A stretch of 64,000 nucleotides of DNA from Planotetraspora sp. A-T 1434 (GCF_025420585.1 NZ_JAOEGB010000030.1:1-64000); one strand, 5' to 3'; positions 9,901 through 17,170 are shown, numbered from the stretch's first letter. Numbers and translations: made by a program. Notes: generated by a model not told the origin, from the sequence alone.

Positions 9901-10078
9901 GATGCACGACTACGGATACGCCCTGCGCGGCATGGGAGTCATCTCCAGCAGGAAGACGGTGGACGACGTCTTCTACTACGTCCTCTACTACGGCGTCTGC
10001 TCGCACTACTTCTGGAAGGGGACCTGCAGAGGCATCGCCTACAAGTACTACCTGGCGGTTCGGGCCTTCGGGGGGTGA
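3968..10078 (+). CDS. Secreted RHS/YD-repeat protein with C-terminal phospholipase A2 toxin domain
   Basis: A 2036-residue polymorphic-toxin-like protein. Start GTG at 3968 follows GGAGGAAA. Residues 1-33 form a Sec-type signal peptide. Residues about 304-480 are a DNRLRE/CBM96-like domain (TIDPSFT to INYNT), followed by Ig/fibronectin-like modules to about 780, then long YD repeats and the RHS core at about 1850-1911 (GVRLYQPKLGRFLQTDPV, then a DLDG end). The tip, 1912-2036, matches Streptomyces-type phospholipase A2: Asp1959, Cys1961, Cys1977, His1980-Asp1981 in MMHDYGY, Asp1999, Cys2011 and Cys2020. These correspond to the calcium ligands, the His/Asp dyad and both disulfides. It likely acts outside the cell on phospholipids. 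No immunity gene is recognised beside it; a terminator follows. Confidence 0.92.
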   Translation: MLTKKLGRLTAMPPLIVLALVSTTLSPLSARAMPVPKKIQAAKAACPDEMPTEASARLAAAVCGKRLKVTSLTSETDEFYINPNGTVTQEHRFRPVRVKQGDQWIAADATLTANPDGSVTPKAASVSYRFSGGGDGPLVTASEKGTELTLGSPLGALPKPVLNGATATYPEVLPGVDLVLTADVDGFAEKLVVKTREAAADPKLKALSFGTSLKKGKIKADKYGNVTVVNAKDDPVFATSSAEMWDAAAEAAMKHNPAVSTGASIAAAQPGKRGKMDVKLADGAIKITPDAGLLADPATVFPVTIDPSFTATKSGWTYVDSAYPTSTYYNSTNDATSGTSNSGGLKRRSFFNMGLSGMAGKHIISGTFNIRETWAWSCSARNVELHRTAAVSSSTNWNNQPASNLSIGAKNVAYGWSSSGSGGPSSCPAAWVGWDVTSALQSTVNAGGTSITLMVKAGSETDNYYWKRFENNPNISINYNTLPATPSSLAIAPCTTCTSPALVGTAQPTLSAKVSDADGQAQRADFEVWTPDHVTKVTGGSVSSIASGATGSWKVGTALANNTYHWRVRSFDGTDYGAWSGWFTFTVDAAPPAAPGVSSTDYPEGQWAKGSGQAGKFTITPSGTDVASVLWSFDGAAQQSAANTGTPYIVTWTPTSDGPHTLKAWVKDKAGNTSAATTYTFNAGTSAVTSPTDGQTTARRTVLTAKGSAGLTAVTFSYRRGEADTWHQVPAADVRKKADGSAVTWPVAMANGVSPELVWDTTHTLTTDGVIQIQAEFTTSSGTAASQSVDLIVDRDAEGATTQPVGPGSVNTLTGDFKMAATDANVFGVGLMRSFSSRNPRKGSSLPGVAAIFGTEWTPTGLAQAGQGTFAQLTPTSATSVEISGEGSTVAFTKNADGSFTPQPDAANLKLTYDSATDRYTLSDVNSADRTVFGKVDPAVATYLVRAVYPATGKASTIFVWESVTGSDGKPLARPVKIIAPSWAVAQQSDCDVNTLGALPQGCRLIKFEYAATTTAGAQLGDVAGQVKRIDLWEGGASAPQGLAEYRYDDLGRLRDQWNPNTPDVKTHYDYDLGGRVNRYSPPGELPWTFTYGKAGNPDTAADGMLLSASRPTLRPGTLSETNGTATVSVVYDVPVSGSGAPYAMASANTVTWGQNDPPVDATAIFPADQVPANNTGRGGLAASDYGRATITYLNASAQVVDRAEPGGGVSVSQYDAFGNTVLSLSAGNRALALGQGPNAANDLTQLNLINTASADRARLLSEETIYTSDGQRVQSELGPLHLVKANGAQVPARKHTVNTYDEGRPADAKVANLVTTVAVGAWVSGQTADADVRISKTYYDWATGKATKTVDDPGGLTITKTTAYDTEGRVISTTMPKSSGDDAGTTTSEYYTADGTGTCGAKAQWAGLLCRTKAKTTVSDGGSNPAELVTKVYTYEPGGRVSDVTETANGVTRTTSMTYDVAGQIVKTTVTGGVGAAVPEVSATYDAAGRTLKTIASNGTSITREYDVLGRQVSYTDADGGVTRVEYDALDRVIKKTDGAPSTVTYVYDTSADPRGVLTSMTDSVAGAFTATYNVDGAVVRETLPGGVSYSVLRDPSGEPTWRGYQTAGGVKLVDDSVTWSIHGQQVAHNGLSGQLIDYDKAGRIGSVDDTVNGTCARRKYGYDANSNRTSLTRSACDGSGAVTENHVYDGGDRLADSGYVYDAYGRTTATPAGLTVDYYNTDLVKSMTSGPVRQSYTLDPQLRRNTTTVEQQTGGTWIGAGTRTEHFDADDDTPAWIVENAATGAVTRNVHSISGGLAAVTSATGDVRLQLTNLHDDINVVYSLSDGVPLALDFDEFGNPRPGQPSTRYGWHGAAERVSDTPDGTMLMGVRLYQPKLGRFLQTDPVDGGSANAYDYGNQAPTSNADLDGKKWYWCTNFWHFAFNHCGINYAWYHGSWRYVWWVMTPAGWWVRGVFYDYCTHAPDKPLGFDFRAACMMHDYGYALRGMGVISSRKTVDDVFYYVLYYGVCSHYFWKGTCRGIAYKYYLAVRAFGG

Positions 10079-10122
10079 CCCAACGCTGAACCACTGAGGC
10101 GCGATCACTAACATCCAACCCG

Positions 10123-10158
10123 CACCGGCGGGGGCCGTCACAACGGCTCCCGCCGGTG
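10123..10158 (+). terminator. Intrinsic terminator after the RHS gene
   Basis: A 16-bp stem with one G-T type mismatch (CACCGGCGGGGGCCGT against ACGGCTCCCGCCGGTG) and a 4-base loop lies 45 bp after the RHS stop. A U-tract is lacking, as is common in high-GC actinobacteria. Confidence 0.75.
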
Positions 10159-10266
10159 TGTCCTTGTGACAGGAGCCGACTCATGGGTTGACGGAAGTAA
10201 ATACCATCGTGCACATTGAAGCGGCTTTGATCTTCCTTGAGCACGATCGTTCGTCCGGGGAGCGCG

Positions 10267-13200
10267 ATGGAGTTCGCCATCTTAGGACCGCTTCACGTCA
10301 CAGCCGGTGCTCTAACTCTGCCGCTCGGTGGCGGCAAGCAGCGCGCCCTGCTGGCCGAACTGCTCTGCCACGCCGGTCGCGCGATCCCGCCGTCCGCGCT
10401 CATCGAGGCGCTGTGGGGTGACGCCCCGCCGCGCACCGCCTCCGACAACCTCCGGCTGTACGTGCACCAGCTCCGCAGGGCGCTCGGCCACGACCGGATC
10501 GTCCGCACCGACATGGGTTACGTGCTCGAAGTCCACCCCGGCGAGCTGGACGCCGACCGGTTCGAGGCCCTGGCGGAGCAGGGCACGATCGCCCTCGCCG
10601 CCGGAGACCACGAGCGGGCCACCACGCTGCTCCGGGAGTCGCTGGAGCACTGGCGCGGCCCTGCCTACGCGGGTCTCAATCTCACCGCCGACCTCCGCGA
10701 CCACGCGTTCCGGCTCGAGGAACGGCGGCTGACCACGCTGGAGAACCGCGTCGAGGCCGACCTGGCGCGCGGGACGCACGCCGCGCTGGTGGCCGAGCTC
10801 AGCGGGCTCGTGGCCGAGCACCCGTTGCGGGAGCGGCTTCGCGCGCAACTGATGCTGGCCCTGGCCAGGTCCGGAAGGCAGGCCGAGGCGCTCGCCGTCT
10901 ACGGGGACGCCCGCCGTCTGTTCGCCGCCGAGCTCGGCCTGGACCCCGGCCCCGAGCTTCGCCACCTTCACCAGGCCATCCTCACGGGCGAGACTCCCGC
11001 CGAGCCGTCCGCGGTGTCGTCCGCGGTGTCGTCCGCGGTGTCGTCCCGCGACCCCTCTCCGGCCCAGCTCCCGACCGACATCTCCGACTTCACCGGCAGA
11101 GCCGACCAGATCGCCCAGTTGACGGATCTCCTCGGCGGACAGCCCGACCCGGGACGGGGACCTGTCCGGGTGTGCGTCATCGCGGGGATGGGCGGGGTCG
11201 GCAAGTCCACGCTGGCCGTCCACGCCGCCCACCGGATCGCCGGAGACTACCCCGACGGCCAGCTCCACGTGAACTTGCACGGCGCGGAGGCGTCTCCCGC
11301 CGATCCCGCCCAGGTGCTCGCCGCCTTCCTCACCGCGCTCGGACTGCCGGGCCCCGCCGTACCGGAGACCACGGAGGAGCGGGCCGCGCTCTACCGCAGC
11401 CACCTGGCCGACCGCCGGATGCTCATCGTGCTGGACAACGCCGCCTCGGAGCAGCAGGTCCGCCCGCTGCTCCCGGGCACGTCCGGCTGCGCCGTCCTCA
11501 TCACCAGCCGGGTACGGCTCACCGGGCTGTCCGGGGCGACCCTGATCGACCTGTCGGTGCTGGAGACGGAGCACGCGGTCCGGCTGCTCGCCAGGATCGC
11601 CGGGGCCGACCGGGTGGCCGCGGAGCCGGAGGCGGCCGCGGAGATCGTCCGGCTGTCCGACCGCATCCCGCTCGCCGTCCGGGTGGCGGGGGCCCGCCTG
11701 GCCGCGCGGCCCCACTGGTCGCTGAACCACCTCGCCGGGCAGCTCACCGACGAGCGGCGACGGCTCGATCACCTGGTCATCGGCGATCTCGCGGTCCGGG
11801 CGAGCCTCGCGCTCAGCTACGTGGGGCTCGACCTCGTCACCCGGAAGGCGTTCCGGCTGCTCGGCTCGCTGAACGCGCCGGACTTCGGCGACTACGTCGC
11901 CGCGGCGCTGCTCGACCTGCCCATATCGGCGGGCGAAGAGCTCGTCGAGGCGCTGGTGGACGCACAGCTGGTGCTGATCAGCGGGATGGACCCGGCCGGG
12001 CGGCCGCGATATCGCTTCCACGACCTCGTCCGCCTGTACGCCCGCGAGCGCAGCGGGCTCGAGGACGACCCCGAAACCGTGACCACGGCCCTGAGCAGGG
12101 CGTTCGGAGCCTGGCTCGCTCTGGCGGAGCAGGCGACCGAAAGGGTGCCGGGGAGCTCCTGCGCCATTATCCACGGCACCGCCCCGCGCTGGACCCCTCC
12201 CGACGCCCAGCACGGCTCGCGCTTGCCCGGCGCCCTCCAGGGCTTGGGGGACTGCCTCGTTGAGCAGGACCCGATGGCGTGGTTCGACACGGAGCGGGCG
12301 GCCCTGGTCGCGTCGATCCGGCAGGCCTGCACACTCGGCCTGGAGGAGGCCGCATGGGATCTGGCCTGCTGCGTCGAGCGCTACTTCGATGTGCGCGGGC
12401 TGTTCGACGAGTGGCGCGGCACCCACGAGGTCGTCCTGGAGGCGTGCCGTACGGCGGGCAACAGGCTGGGCGAGGCGATGATCATGCGCGGGCTCGTGCA
12501 CGCCACCACGTGGATGGAGGGCGGCGACGAGGCCATGGCCGCGCAGTACGACGGGGCGGAGCGGTTGATCGCCATGTTCGGCGAGCTGGGGGAGGACCGC
12601 GGGCTCGCCGACGCCTACGTGCTGCGGGCCTGGGGAGAGGGAGCCCGGGGCGACACCGAGCAGGGCCTGAAGTCGGGGGAGATCGCGTTACGCCTCGCAG
12701 AGGGAAGCGGCCACCTGGCCGGGCAGGCGCGGGCGCACGTGTGCATGGCGGTCGCGTACGGCCTGCGGCGGATCAGGCAGGGCATCGTCCACCTGCTGCG
12801 CGGTCTCGAGCTCGCCGAGAAGCTGGGCAACCCCCGGTTCGAGGCCACGACGCTCCAGTTCCTCGGTCTCGCGCACGCCCAGACCGGGGAGTTCGAGGCG
12901 GGTCTGGAATACCTGGTCCGGGCGCTCGCCATCTACAGGGAGCTCCGCGACCCGCTTCTGGAGGCGATGGGGCTCGTGGCGCTGGCCAAGCTCTACGCCG
13001 TGCACAACGACCCGCGGGCCAGGGCGGCGGCGGAGGCGGCCGAAGCCCTGAGCCGCTCCCATCGCCTGGCCCACCACCGGGCCGACGCGCTCTGGGTGCT
13101 CGGCCGCGTCGACCTGGCCGAGGGCAGGACCGCCGAGGCGGTGGCCCACCTCGAGGAATCGGTGCGGCTCTGGCGCACGCGCGGCTGGCAGGAGTTCCTC

Positions 13201-13308
13201 GCGGGCACGCTGGACAGCCTCGCCGACGCCTACGCCGCCGCCGGAGACATCGAGGGAGCGGACCGGGCCCGCCGCGAATCGGACGACCTCGTCGGGACGG
13301 CCCCGTGA
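10267..13308 (+). CDS. AfsR/SARP-family transcriptional regulator (BTAD, NB-ARC, TPR)
   Basis: A 1013-residue regulator. Residues 1-90 are the OmpR-like winged helix (MEFAILGPL opening, SALIEALWGD). Residues about 95-245 are the bacterial transcriptional activation domain ending ELGLDPGPEL. An NB-ARC ATPase follows with Walker A GMGGVGKST and the LIVLDN strand, and the C-terminal half is TPR-like helices. The ATG at 10267 sits 4 bases after GGGGAG, preferred over an in-frame ATG 30 bases upstream. AfsR proteins activate secondary-metabolism genes; the target is unknown. Three exact 12-bp repeats encode a Ser/Val/Ala linker between BTAD and ATPase. It is isolated from the RHS gene by the terminator. 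Confidence 0.92.
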   Translation: MEFAILGPLHVTAGALTLPLGGGKQRALLAELLCHAGRAIPPSALIEALWGDAPPRTASDNLRLYVHQLRRALGHDRIVRTDMGYVLEVHPGELDADRFEALAEQGTIALAAGDHERATTLLRESLEHWRGPAYAGLNLTADLRDHAFRLEERRLTTLENRVEADLARGTHAALVAELSGLVAEHPLRERLRAQLMLALARSGRQAEALAVYGDARRLFAAELGLDPGPELRHLHQAILTGETPAEPSAVSSAVSSAVSSRDPSPAQLPTDISDFTGRADQIAQLTDLLGGQPDPGRGPVRVCVIAGMGGVGKSTLAVHAAHRIAGDYPDGQLHVNLHGAEASPADPAQVLAAFLTALGLPGPAVPETTEERAALYRSHLADRRMLIVLDNAASEQQVRPLLPGTSGCAVLITSRVRLTGLSGATLIDLSVLETEHAVRLLARIAGADRVAAEPEAAAEIVRLSDRIPLAVRVAGARLAARPHWSLNHLAGQLTDERRRLDHLVIGDLAVRASLALSYVGLDLVTRKAFRLLGSLNAPDFGDYVAAALLDLPISAGEELVEALVDAQLVLISGMDPAGRPRYRFHDLVRLYARERSGLEDDPETVTTALSRAFGAWLALAEQATERVPGSSCAIIHGTAPRWTPPDAQHGSRLPGALQGLGDCLVEQDPMAWFDTERAALVASIRQACTLGLEEAAWDLACCVERYFDVRGLFDEWRGTHEVVLEACRTAGNRLGEAMIMRGLVHATTWMEGGDEAMAAQYDGAERLIAMFGELGEDRGLADAYVLRAWGEGARGDTEQGLKSGEIALRLAEGSGHLAGQARAHVCMAVAYGLRRIRQGIVHLLRGLELAEKLGNPRFEATTLQFLGLAHAQTGEFEAGLEYLVRALAIYRELRDPLLEAMGLVALAKLYAVHNDPRARAAAEAAEALSRSHRLAHHRADALWVLGRVDLAEGRTAEAVAHLEESVRLWRTRGWQEFLAGTLDSLADAYAAAGDIEGADRARRESDDLVGTAP
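11007..11042. repeat. Three perfect 12-bp tandem repeats in the AfsR-like gene
   Basis: The unit GTCCGCGGTGTC occurs three times head to tail and encodes the SAVS-type linker between the BTAD and NB-ARC domains. The unit is in frame. Confidence 0.85.
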
Positions 13309-13324
13309 CGCCGGTCGATGTACT

Positions 13325-13340
13325 TACCTCTGTTTAGGTA
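13325..13340. promoter_or_regulatory. Inverted repeat upstream of the small membrane protein gene
   Basis: TACCT-N6-AGGTA is a perfect 5-bp inverted repeat 17 bp after the AfsR-like stop and 85 bp before the next start. The AT-rich context suits a promoter/operator. Proposed only from symmetry. Confidence 0.3.
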
Positions 13341-13424
13341 TATCCACACTTCTCGGGCAGGACGCCAACGGGCGAGGATCGGAGGGGTAAGCAGCATTCC
13401 ATCGGGTCCAGGGAGCACGCTCAC

Positions 13425-13817
13425 ATGCCGCGACCGCAGCTCGGCACCGTCACCGTGTGGACGATCGCACTGATCGTCGCAGGGTCCATCGCTGTGGCGA
13501 TCTGTCTCATCACCTCGCCGCCGGTCGCACCCGACGCGCCCCGCGACTTCTTCGACTCGCCCTACCTCTTCCCCGCCTTCGTGTGCCTGGGGATCCTGGC
13601 CGGCCTGGCCGGGTGGCTGGTCCCCCGGGCCGGGTTCCTCTGGGGCCTGCTCGCCGCCGCGCCCTTCTACGTCGTCTTCGCCGTGGGGGTCATCAGGGAG
13701 GTCGGGGAAGACGGCCAGGGACTGTGGCCCGTCGGCCTCATGTTCCTGGTCGGCCTCACCGTCATCCCGGTCCTCGCCGCACTGGTCACGTCCCTCATCG
13801 CCTCGCGGGCCTCATAG
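13425..13817 (+). CDS. Small four-helix membrane protein, function unknown
   Basis: A 130-residue hydrophobic protein with four likely transmembrane segments at about 10-30, 46-66, 69-90 and 101-126. The loop between helices 1 and 2 is VAPDAPRDFFDSPY, and a charged loop REVGEDGQG lies before the last helix. The ATG start follows a loose purine stretch. No family signature is recognised. It stands alone, with 116 bp upstream and 54 bp to the acyltransferase gene downstream, which could be cotranscribed. Confidence 0.7.
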   Translation: MPRPQLGTVTVWTIALIVAGSIAVAICLITSPPVAPDAPRDFFDSPYLFPAFVCLGILAGLAGWLVPRAGFLWGLLAAAPFYVVFAVGVIREVGEDGQGLWPVGLMFLVGLTVIPVLAALVTSLIASRAS

Positions 13818-13871
13818 GGATCTCGACCAGGTTCAGCCGGATATTTGGCTCTATCGCCTAAAGTCAGGCGA

Positions 13872-15179
13872 ATGGCTCCGACGACTTCCCAGCCGGCCGC
13901 GCCAACCACGCCGACCACTTTCGCCGGGCAGTCCCGGCAGTCCCGGCTGGCCTGGCTGGACGCTCTGCGGGGGCCCGCCGCGCTGGCCGTCGCGCTCCAT
14001 CACTCCGCCTGGACCTTCATCCCGGGCTTCTGGGCGGAGGTCGACCGCAGGATCGACGTCGGCACCTGGGGCGTCTTCGTGTTCTTCCTGGTCAGCGGCT
14101 ATATCATCCCCGCGTCCCTGGAACGGCGCGGCGACCTGCGCGCCTTCTGGATCGGCCGGGCCTTCCGCCTCCTTCCCCTGCTGCTCACCGCGATGGCCCT
14201 GGCGCTCCTCCTCGCGTGCGGCGGAGCGTTCGTGTTGCACCCTGACCTCGGCGTGCGCCCCCTGCCTCTTGTCGTCCTCGGCAACGTGACGATGCTGCAG
14301 GAACTGCTCGGCGTCCCCGCCGTCATCAACGTGATGTGGACGCTCTCCTACGAGTTGGCGTTCTACCTGCTGACGGCCGGGCTGTTCACCGTACGGCAGG
14401 CGCATCGGCCGGCCAGGACCGCGATCGTCCTGGCGCTGCCGGCCGCGCCTCTCGGGCTGCTGATGCCGGGCGCGACCATCAACGGCCGCGCCGACGTGGT
14501 GGCCGCCCTCCTCGGCGTCGCGGTGGTCGCCGTCATCGTCGTGTCGGCACGGTCGCGCGGCAGGGCGCGTACGGCCGCCGCGGTGGCCGGCGGGCTCCTC
14601 GGCCTGGCGCTGGTGATCCTGGGCAGCCGGGTCGGCGCCTGGCAGGGCCTGATCATCTTGGCCATGATGTTCGCCGGCACGGCCGTCTACCGCGCCGAGC
14701 AGGGGACGATCCGGTGGCGTACCGCCATCGCGGCCGTGCTCACGGTCCTGGCCTGCGGGGTCCTCGCCAAGGACGACCCCGGCTGGGCGCCGGCGATCCT
14801 GCTGGCCGCCGGCTTCTTCGCGGCCGCGTTCGCGCTGCGGCACCGGCACTTCCCCCGTTGGCTCGCCCACCTCGGGGTGATCAGCTTCTCTCTCTACCTG
14901 CTGCACCCGCTCCTGCTCCGGCTGAGCCCCAACCTGCCGGTGTTCTTTCTCATCCTGGTGCCGCTCGGCTACCTGACCCATCGCCTGATCGAGGCCCCGG
15001 CGCAGCGCCTCGGCCGGCGGCTGGCGCGAAGGACCCGTGGGTCACAGGTGGACATCCAGCGCCACCAGCCCGTTGGCGGTGGCGATGACCAGGGTTCCCG
15101 GCTCGCCCTCCGCCATGGAACGGACGTCGATGTCCAGGTCGATCTCCAGAAGGGCGGGCCCGGCCAGGCCGTCCAATGA
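13872..15179 (+). CDS. Acyltransferase-3 family membrane protein
   Basis: A 435-residue integral membrane protein of the acyltransferase-3 (OafA/NodX-like) family, which acylates sugars, glycolipids or antibiotics at the membrane. Visible marks are LAWLDALRGPAALAVALHHS with the RG and catalytic-type His, FFLVSGYIIP, RAFRLLP, and about ten hydrophobic helices. Start ATG at 13872 follows an AGG element; a TTG 27 bases earlier is possible. The last 50 residues, after RRLARRTRGS, are hydrophilic and unlike the family. They are read through DNA that on the other strand encodes a WD40 gene remnant, so the original C-terminus was probably replaced. Confidence 0.85.
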   Translation: MAPTTSQPAAPTTPTTFAGQSRQSRLAWLDALRGPAALAVALHHSAWTFIPGFWAEVDRRIDVGTWGVFVFFLVSGYIIPASLERRGDLRAFWIGRAFRLLPLLLTAMALALLLACGGAFVLHPDLGVRPLPLVVLGNVTMLQELLGVPAVINVMWTLSYELAFYLLTAGLFTVRQAHRPARTAIVLALPAAPLGLLMPGATINGRADVVAALLGVAVVAVIVVSARSRGRARTAAAVAGGLLGLALVILGSRVGAWQGLIILAMMFAGTAVYRAEQGTIRWRTAIAAVLTVLACGVLAKDDPGWAPAILLAAGFFAAAFALRHRHFPRWLAHLGVISFSLYLLHPLLLRLSPNLPVFFLILVPLGYLTHRLIEAPAQRLGRRLARRTRGSQVDIQRHQPVGGGDDQGSRLALRHGTDVDVQVDLQKGGPGQAVQ

Positions 15180-15215
15180 CCAGATCCTGACCCATCCGGC
15201 CCTCGGAATAGTGTT
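15042..15215 (-). pseudogene. 3' remnant of a WD40-repeat protein gene
   Basis: The minus strand encodes GWVRIWSLDGLAG, then LEIDLDIDV and TLVIATANGLVALDV and a stop at 15042. The spacing and the VRIWSLDG segment are typical of the last blades of a WD40 propeller, as in actinobacterial NACHT/WD40 or kinase/WD40 proteins. The frame upstream loses similarity at about 15215 and meets a plus-strand GNAT gene, so only the end of a gene remains. It lies wholly antisense to the tail of the acyltransferase gene and the following gap. Confidence 0.6.
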
Positions 15216-15256
15216 CTGATCCGGCTGGCGTGGCATTCGGACAAGTTGGAGAAACC

Positions 15257-15706
15257 ATGCTCGACCACGACGTTCGTACGGCGACCCCGCAGGACTACGA
15301 CGCCATCGCCGCCGTGGTCGATGAATGGTGGGGCCGGCCCGTTCTGCCCTTACTGCCACGGCTCTTCCTCGATCACTTTCACCGGACGAGCTTCGTGGCG
15401 GAGGCGGAAGGCGAGCTGACGGGGTTCCTCATCGGGCTGCTGTCCCCTTCTCTCGCGGACGAGGCGTACATCCACTTCGTCGGAGTCTCACCGGCGATGC
15501 GGGCGAACGGCCTCGCGCGTCACCTGTACGAACGGTTCTTCGATCTGGCTCGCGAGCACCGTCGTCATGTGGTGAAGGCGATCACCTCGCCGGTCAACGA
15601 GACGTCCATCGCCTTCCACGGCGGCATGGGCTTCACCGTGAGCCCGCCGATTCCGGACTACAACGGCCCCGGCCGGGACCTCGTCACCTTCGAGCGGACC
15701 ATCTGA
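15257..15706 (+). CDS. GNAT-family N-acetyltransferase
   Basis: A 149-residue GNAT protein. The acetyl-CoA strand/loop appears as AYIHFVGVSPAMRANGLARHLYERFFDLA, a variant of the R/Q-x-x-G-x-G/A motif, and the last strand pair is INETS-like followed by FHGGMGFTV. The ATG at 15257 follows TTGGAGAA with good spacing. Such enzymes acetylate small molecules or protein N-termini; the substrate is unknown. It stands alone between the acyltransferase region and a convergent monooxygenase gene. Confidence 0.85.
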   Translation: MLDHDVRTATPQDYDAIAAVVDEWWGRPVLPLLPRLFLDHFHRTSFVAEAEGELTGFLIGLLSPSLADEAYIHFVGVSPAMRANGLARHLYERFFDLAREHRRHVVKAITSPVNETSIAFHGGMGFTVSPPIPDYNGPGRDLVTFERTI

Positions 15707-15763
15707 CCGGGCCCCGCCTCCAAGCCCCGGACCGCCCTTGGGCCGTGGACACCGAGGCCTGAG

Positions 15764-16945
15764 TCATTCCCCCGTGACGTCGTGGTCCGCCACGACGGTC
15801 GCGTCCCAGTCGATGTGGTGACGGTGGACGGCCGCGAACATCTGCTCGGGGGCCGGCATGGCGGGCTGGGCGCCGGCCTGGCCCGCTTTGGCCTTGTTCT
15901 TGGCGGCGGCGTCGCCGCCGATCATCTCCACCCGAGGGCGGCGCAGGTGTTCGTACGCGGTGAAGGCGGCGGCGACGGGCAGGTCGCGGAGGCAGCGGGC
16001 CAGTTCGACGGCGCTTTCGACGGCCAGGGAGGCGCCCTGTCCGGAGCTGGAGGAGGGGGCATGGGCCGAGTCGCCGACCAGGACCATGCGACCGCGGTGC
16101 CAGCGCGACACTGAGGGCATGCGCTCCATCGGGCCGACGACCATCAGGTCCCGTGGCTCCGTGTGGCCCAGCAGGGCCTCGCCGGGGACGTGGCCGGCGT
16201 ACAGCTCGCGCAGCCGGGCCAGCCAGTCGGCGGCGGGGACGCGACCGGCCTCCGCGGAGGTGAGCGGCTCGGTTCGGGGAAGACCGGCGAACCAGCAGAC
16301 GCGGTCGTCCGGCAGCCGCCAGTAGCCGATGAAGGTGCGGCCGAAGGCGAAGTACATGCTGCCCGGCTCGGCCTCCACCCCGCTCCCGCCGCTGTAGCCG
16401 CCGAAGCTGAGGACCCCGCCGTACTCGGGGCCCGGCGCGCCGGGGTCGATGAGAGTGCGGACGGTGGAGCGGATGCCGTCGGCGCCGATCAGCACGTCGG
16501 CCGTCGCGGTGGTGCCGTCGGAGAAGGTGGCGGTGACGCCGGTGGGGGTCTCCTCCGCGGTGACGAGCCGCTTGCCGTACTCGATGGGCACGCCGCAGGC
16601 GACCGCATGGTCGGACAGCGCCCGGAAGAGATCCGCGCGGGCCATCGCCAGAGTGGCGGGCAGTCCGGGGAAGCCGCCGAACTCGGCGAGCCGGTTTCCG
16701 CCGCCGTCGGCCATCACCACGCCCGGCACCGGCTGCCCGATGGCCTCCACGGCCTTGGCCGCTCCGATGATCTCCAAGGCGGCCAGCCCGTTCGGCGCCA
16801 CGCTCAGCATCGAGCCGACGCCCTCGGCGGCGGCCGCATGCGCCTCGTAGATGGTCGACTGGATGCCCGCCTTGGCCAGTGCCAGGGCCGTCACGGGTCC
16901 GGCGATGCCGCCTCCGATGACGAGTGCGGTCCTCACCCTGCTCAT
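15764..16945 (-). CDS. FAD-dependent monooxygenase (class A aromatic hydroxylase type)
   Basis: A 393-residue flavoprotein monooxygenase using NAD(P)H, FAD and O2. Visible are GGGIAGPVTALALAKAG (Rossmann dinucleotide site), GADGIRSTVR (the DG motif) and RMVLVGDSAHAPSSSSGQGAS (the GD motif binding FAD ribose). It resembles TetX-like and salicylate-hydroxylase-like enzymes; the substrate is unknown and could be an antibiotic or aromatic compound. The ATG at 16945 follows GAGGAG. A divergent region rich in CTAGT palindromes lies upstream, where a TetR or MarR partner is usual, but no full regulator is present. Confidence 0.88.
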   Translation of the reverse strand: MSRVRTALVIGGGIAGPVTALALAKAGIQSTIYEAHAAAAEGVGSMLSVAPNGLAALEIIGAAKAVEAIGQPVPGVVMADGGGNRLAEFGGFPGLPATLAMARADLFRALSDHAVACGVPIEYGKRLVTAEETPTGVTATFSDGTTATADVLIGADGIRSTVRTLIDPGAPGPEYGGVLSFGGYSGGSGVEAEPGSMYFAFGRTFIGYWRLPDDRVCWFAGLPRTEPLTSAEAGRVPAADWLARLRELYAGHVPGEALLGHTEPRDLMVVGPMERMPSVSRWHRGRMVLVGDSAHAPSSSSGQGASLAVESAVELARCLRDLPVAAAFTAYEHLRRPRVEMIGGDAAAKNKAKAGQAGAQPAMPAPEQMFAAVHRHHIDWDATVVADHDVTGE

Positions 16946-16983
16946 GCTCGCTCCTCAGCTCATGCGATGTTCGGATTCCAATG

Positions 16984-17039
16984 GTTTCAATGAAACTAGT
17001 TCTTTGTCAACTAGTGCAACTGAGGCTAGTATTCTGAGC
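16984..17039. promoter_or_regulatory. Operator-like palindromes upstream of the FAD monooxygenase
   Basis: GTTTCA-A-TGAAAC (16984-16996) is a perfect inverted repeat, overlapped by the palindrome AACTAGTT (16994-17001); further CTAG copies follow at about 17011 and 17026. Such clustered palindromes are typical of a divergent operator. On the plus strand a 16-codon ORF (17040-17090) begins where a regulator gene would be expected but stops at once, so the regulator may be lost. Confidence 0.5.
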
Positions 17040-17093
17040 ATGGGCACCGCAGTACGCAGTTCCCCGGCGATCCCGCTATGGATCCGATAACCA

Positions 17094-17104
17094 ACTTGCC
17101 AAGT
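17094..17104. promoter_or_regulatory. Short palindrome upstream of the small ORF
   Basis: ACTTG-C-CAAGT is a perfect 5-bp inverted repeat, 67 bp before the small ORF at 17171. A TAGGTATTGACGG segment follows. It is a candidate operator or promoter element. Confidence 0.3.
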
Positions 17105-17170
17105 AGGTATTGACGGGAATGTTCCTCTGTGGTGTGGTGAAACCTCACGAACGCCAGAAAGGGCGCAACC

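Noticed and set aside
4844-10141. A 1765-codon open frame on the minus strand opposite the RHS gene
   Set aside because: Long antisense frames are expected in GC-rich genes; the product is Val/Arg/Gly-rich with no domains, while the plus strand has clear signal, RHS and phospholipase motifs.
10312-12501. A 729-codon minus-strand frame opposite the AfsR-like gene
   Set aside because: It mirrors the codon bias of the plus-strand regulator and has no recognisable domain or ribosome site.
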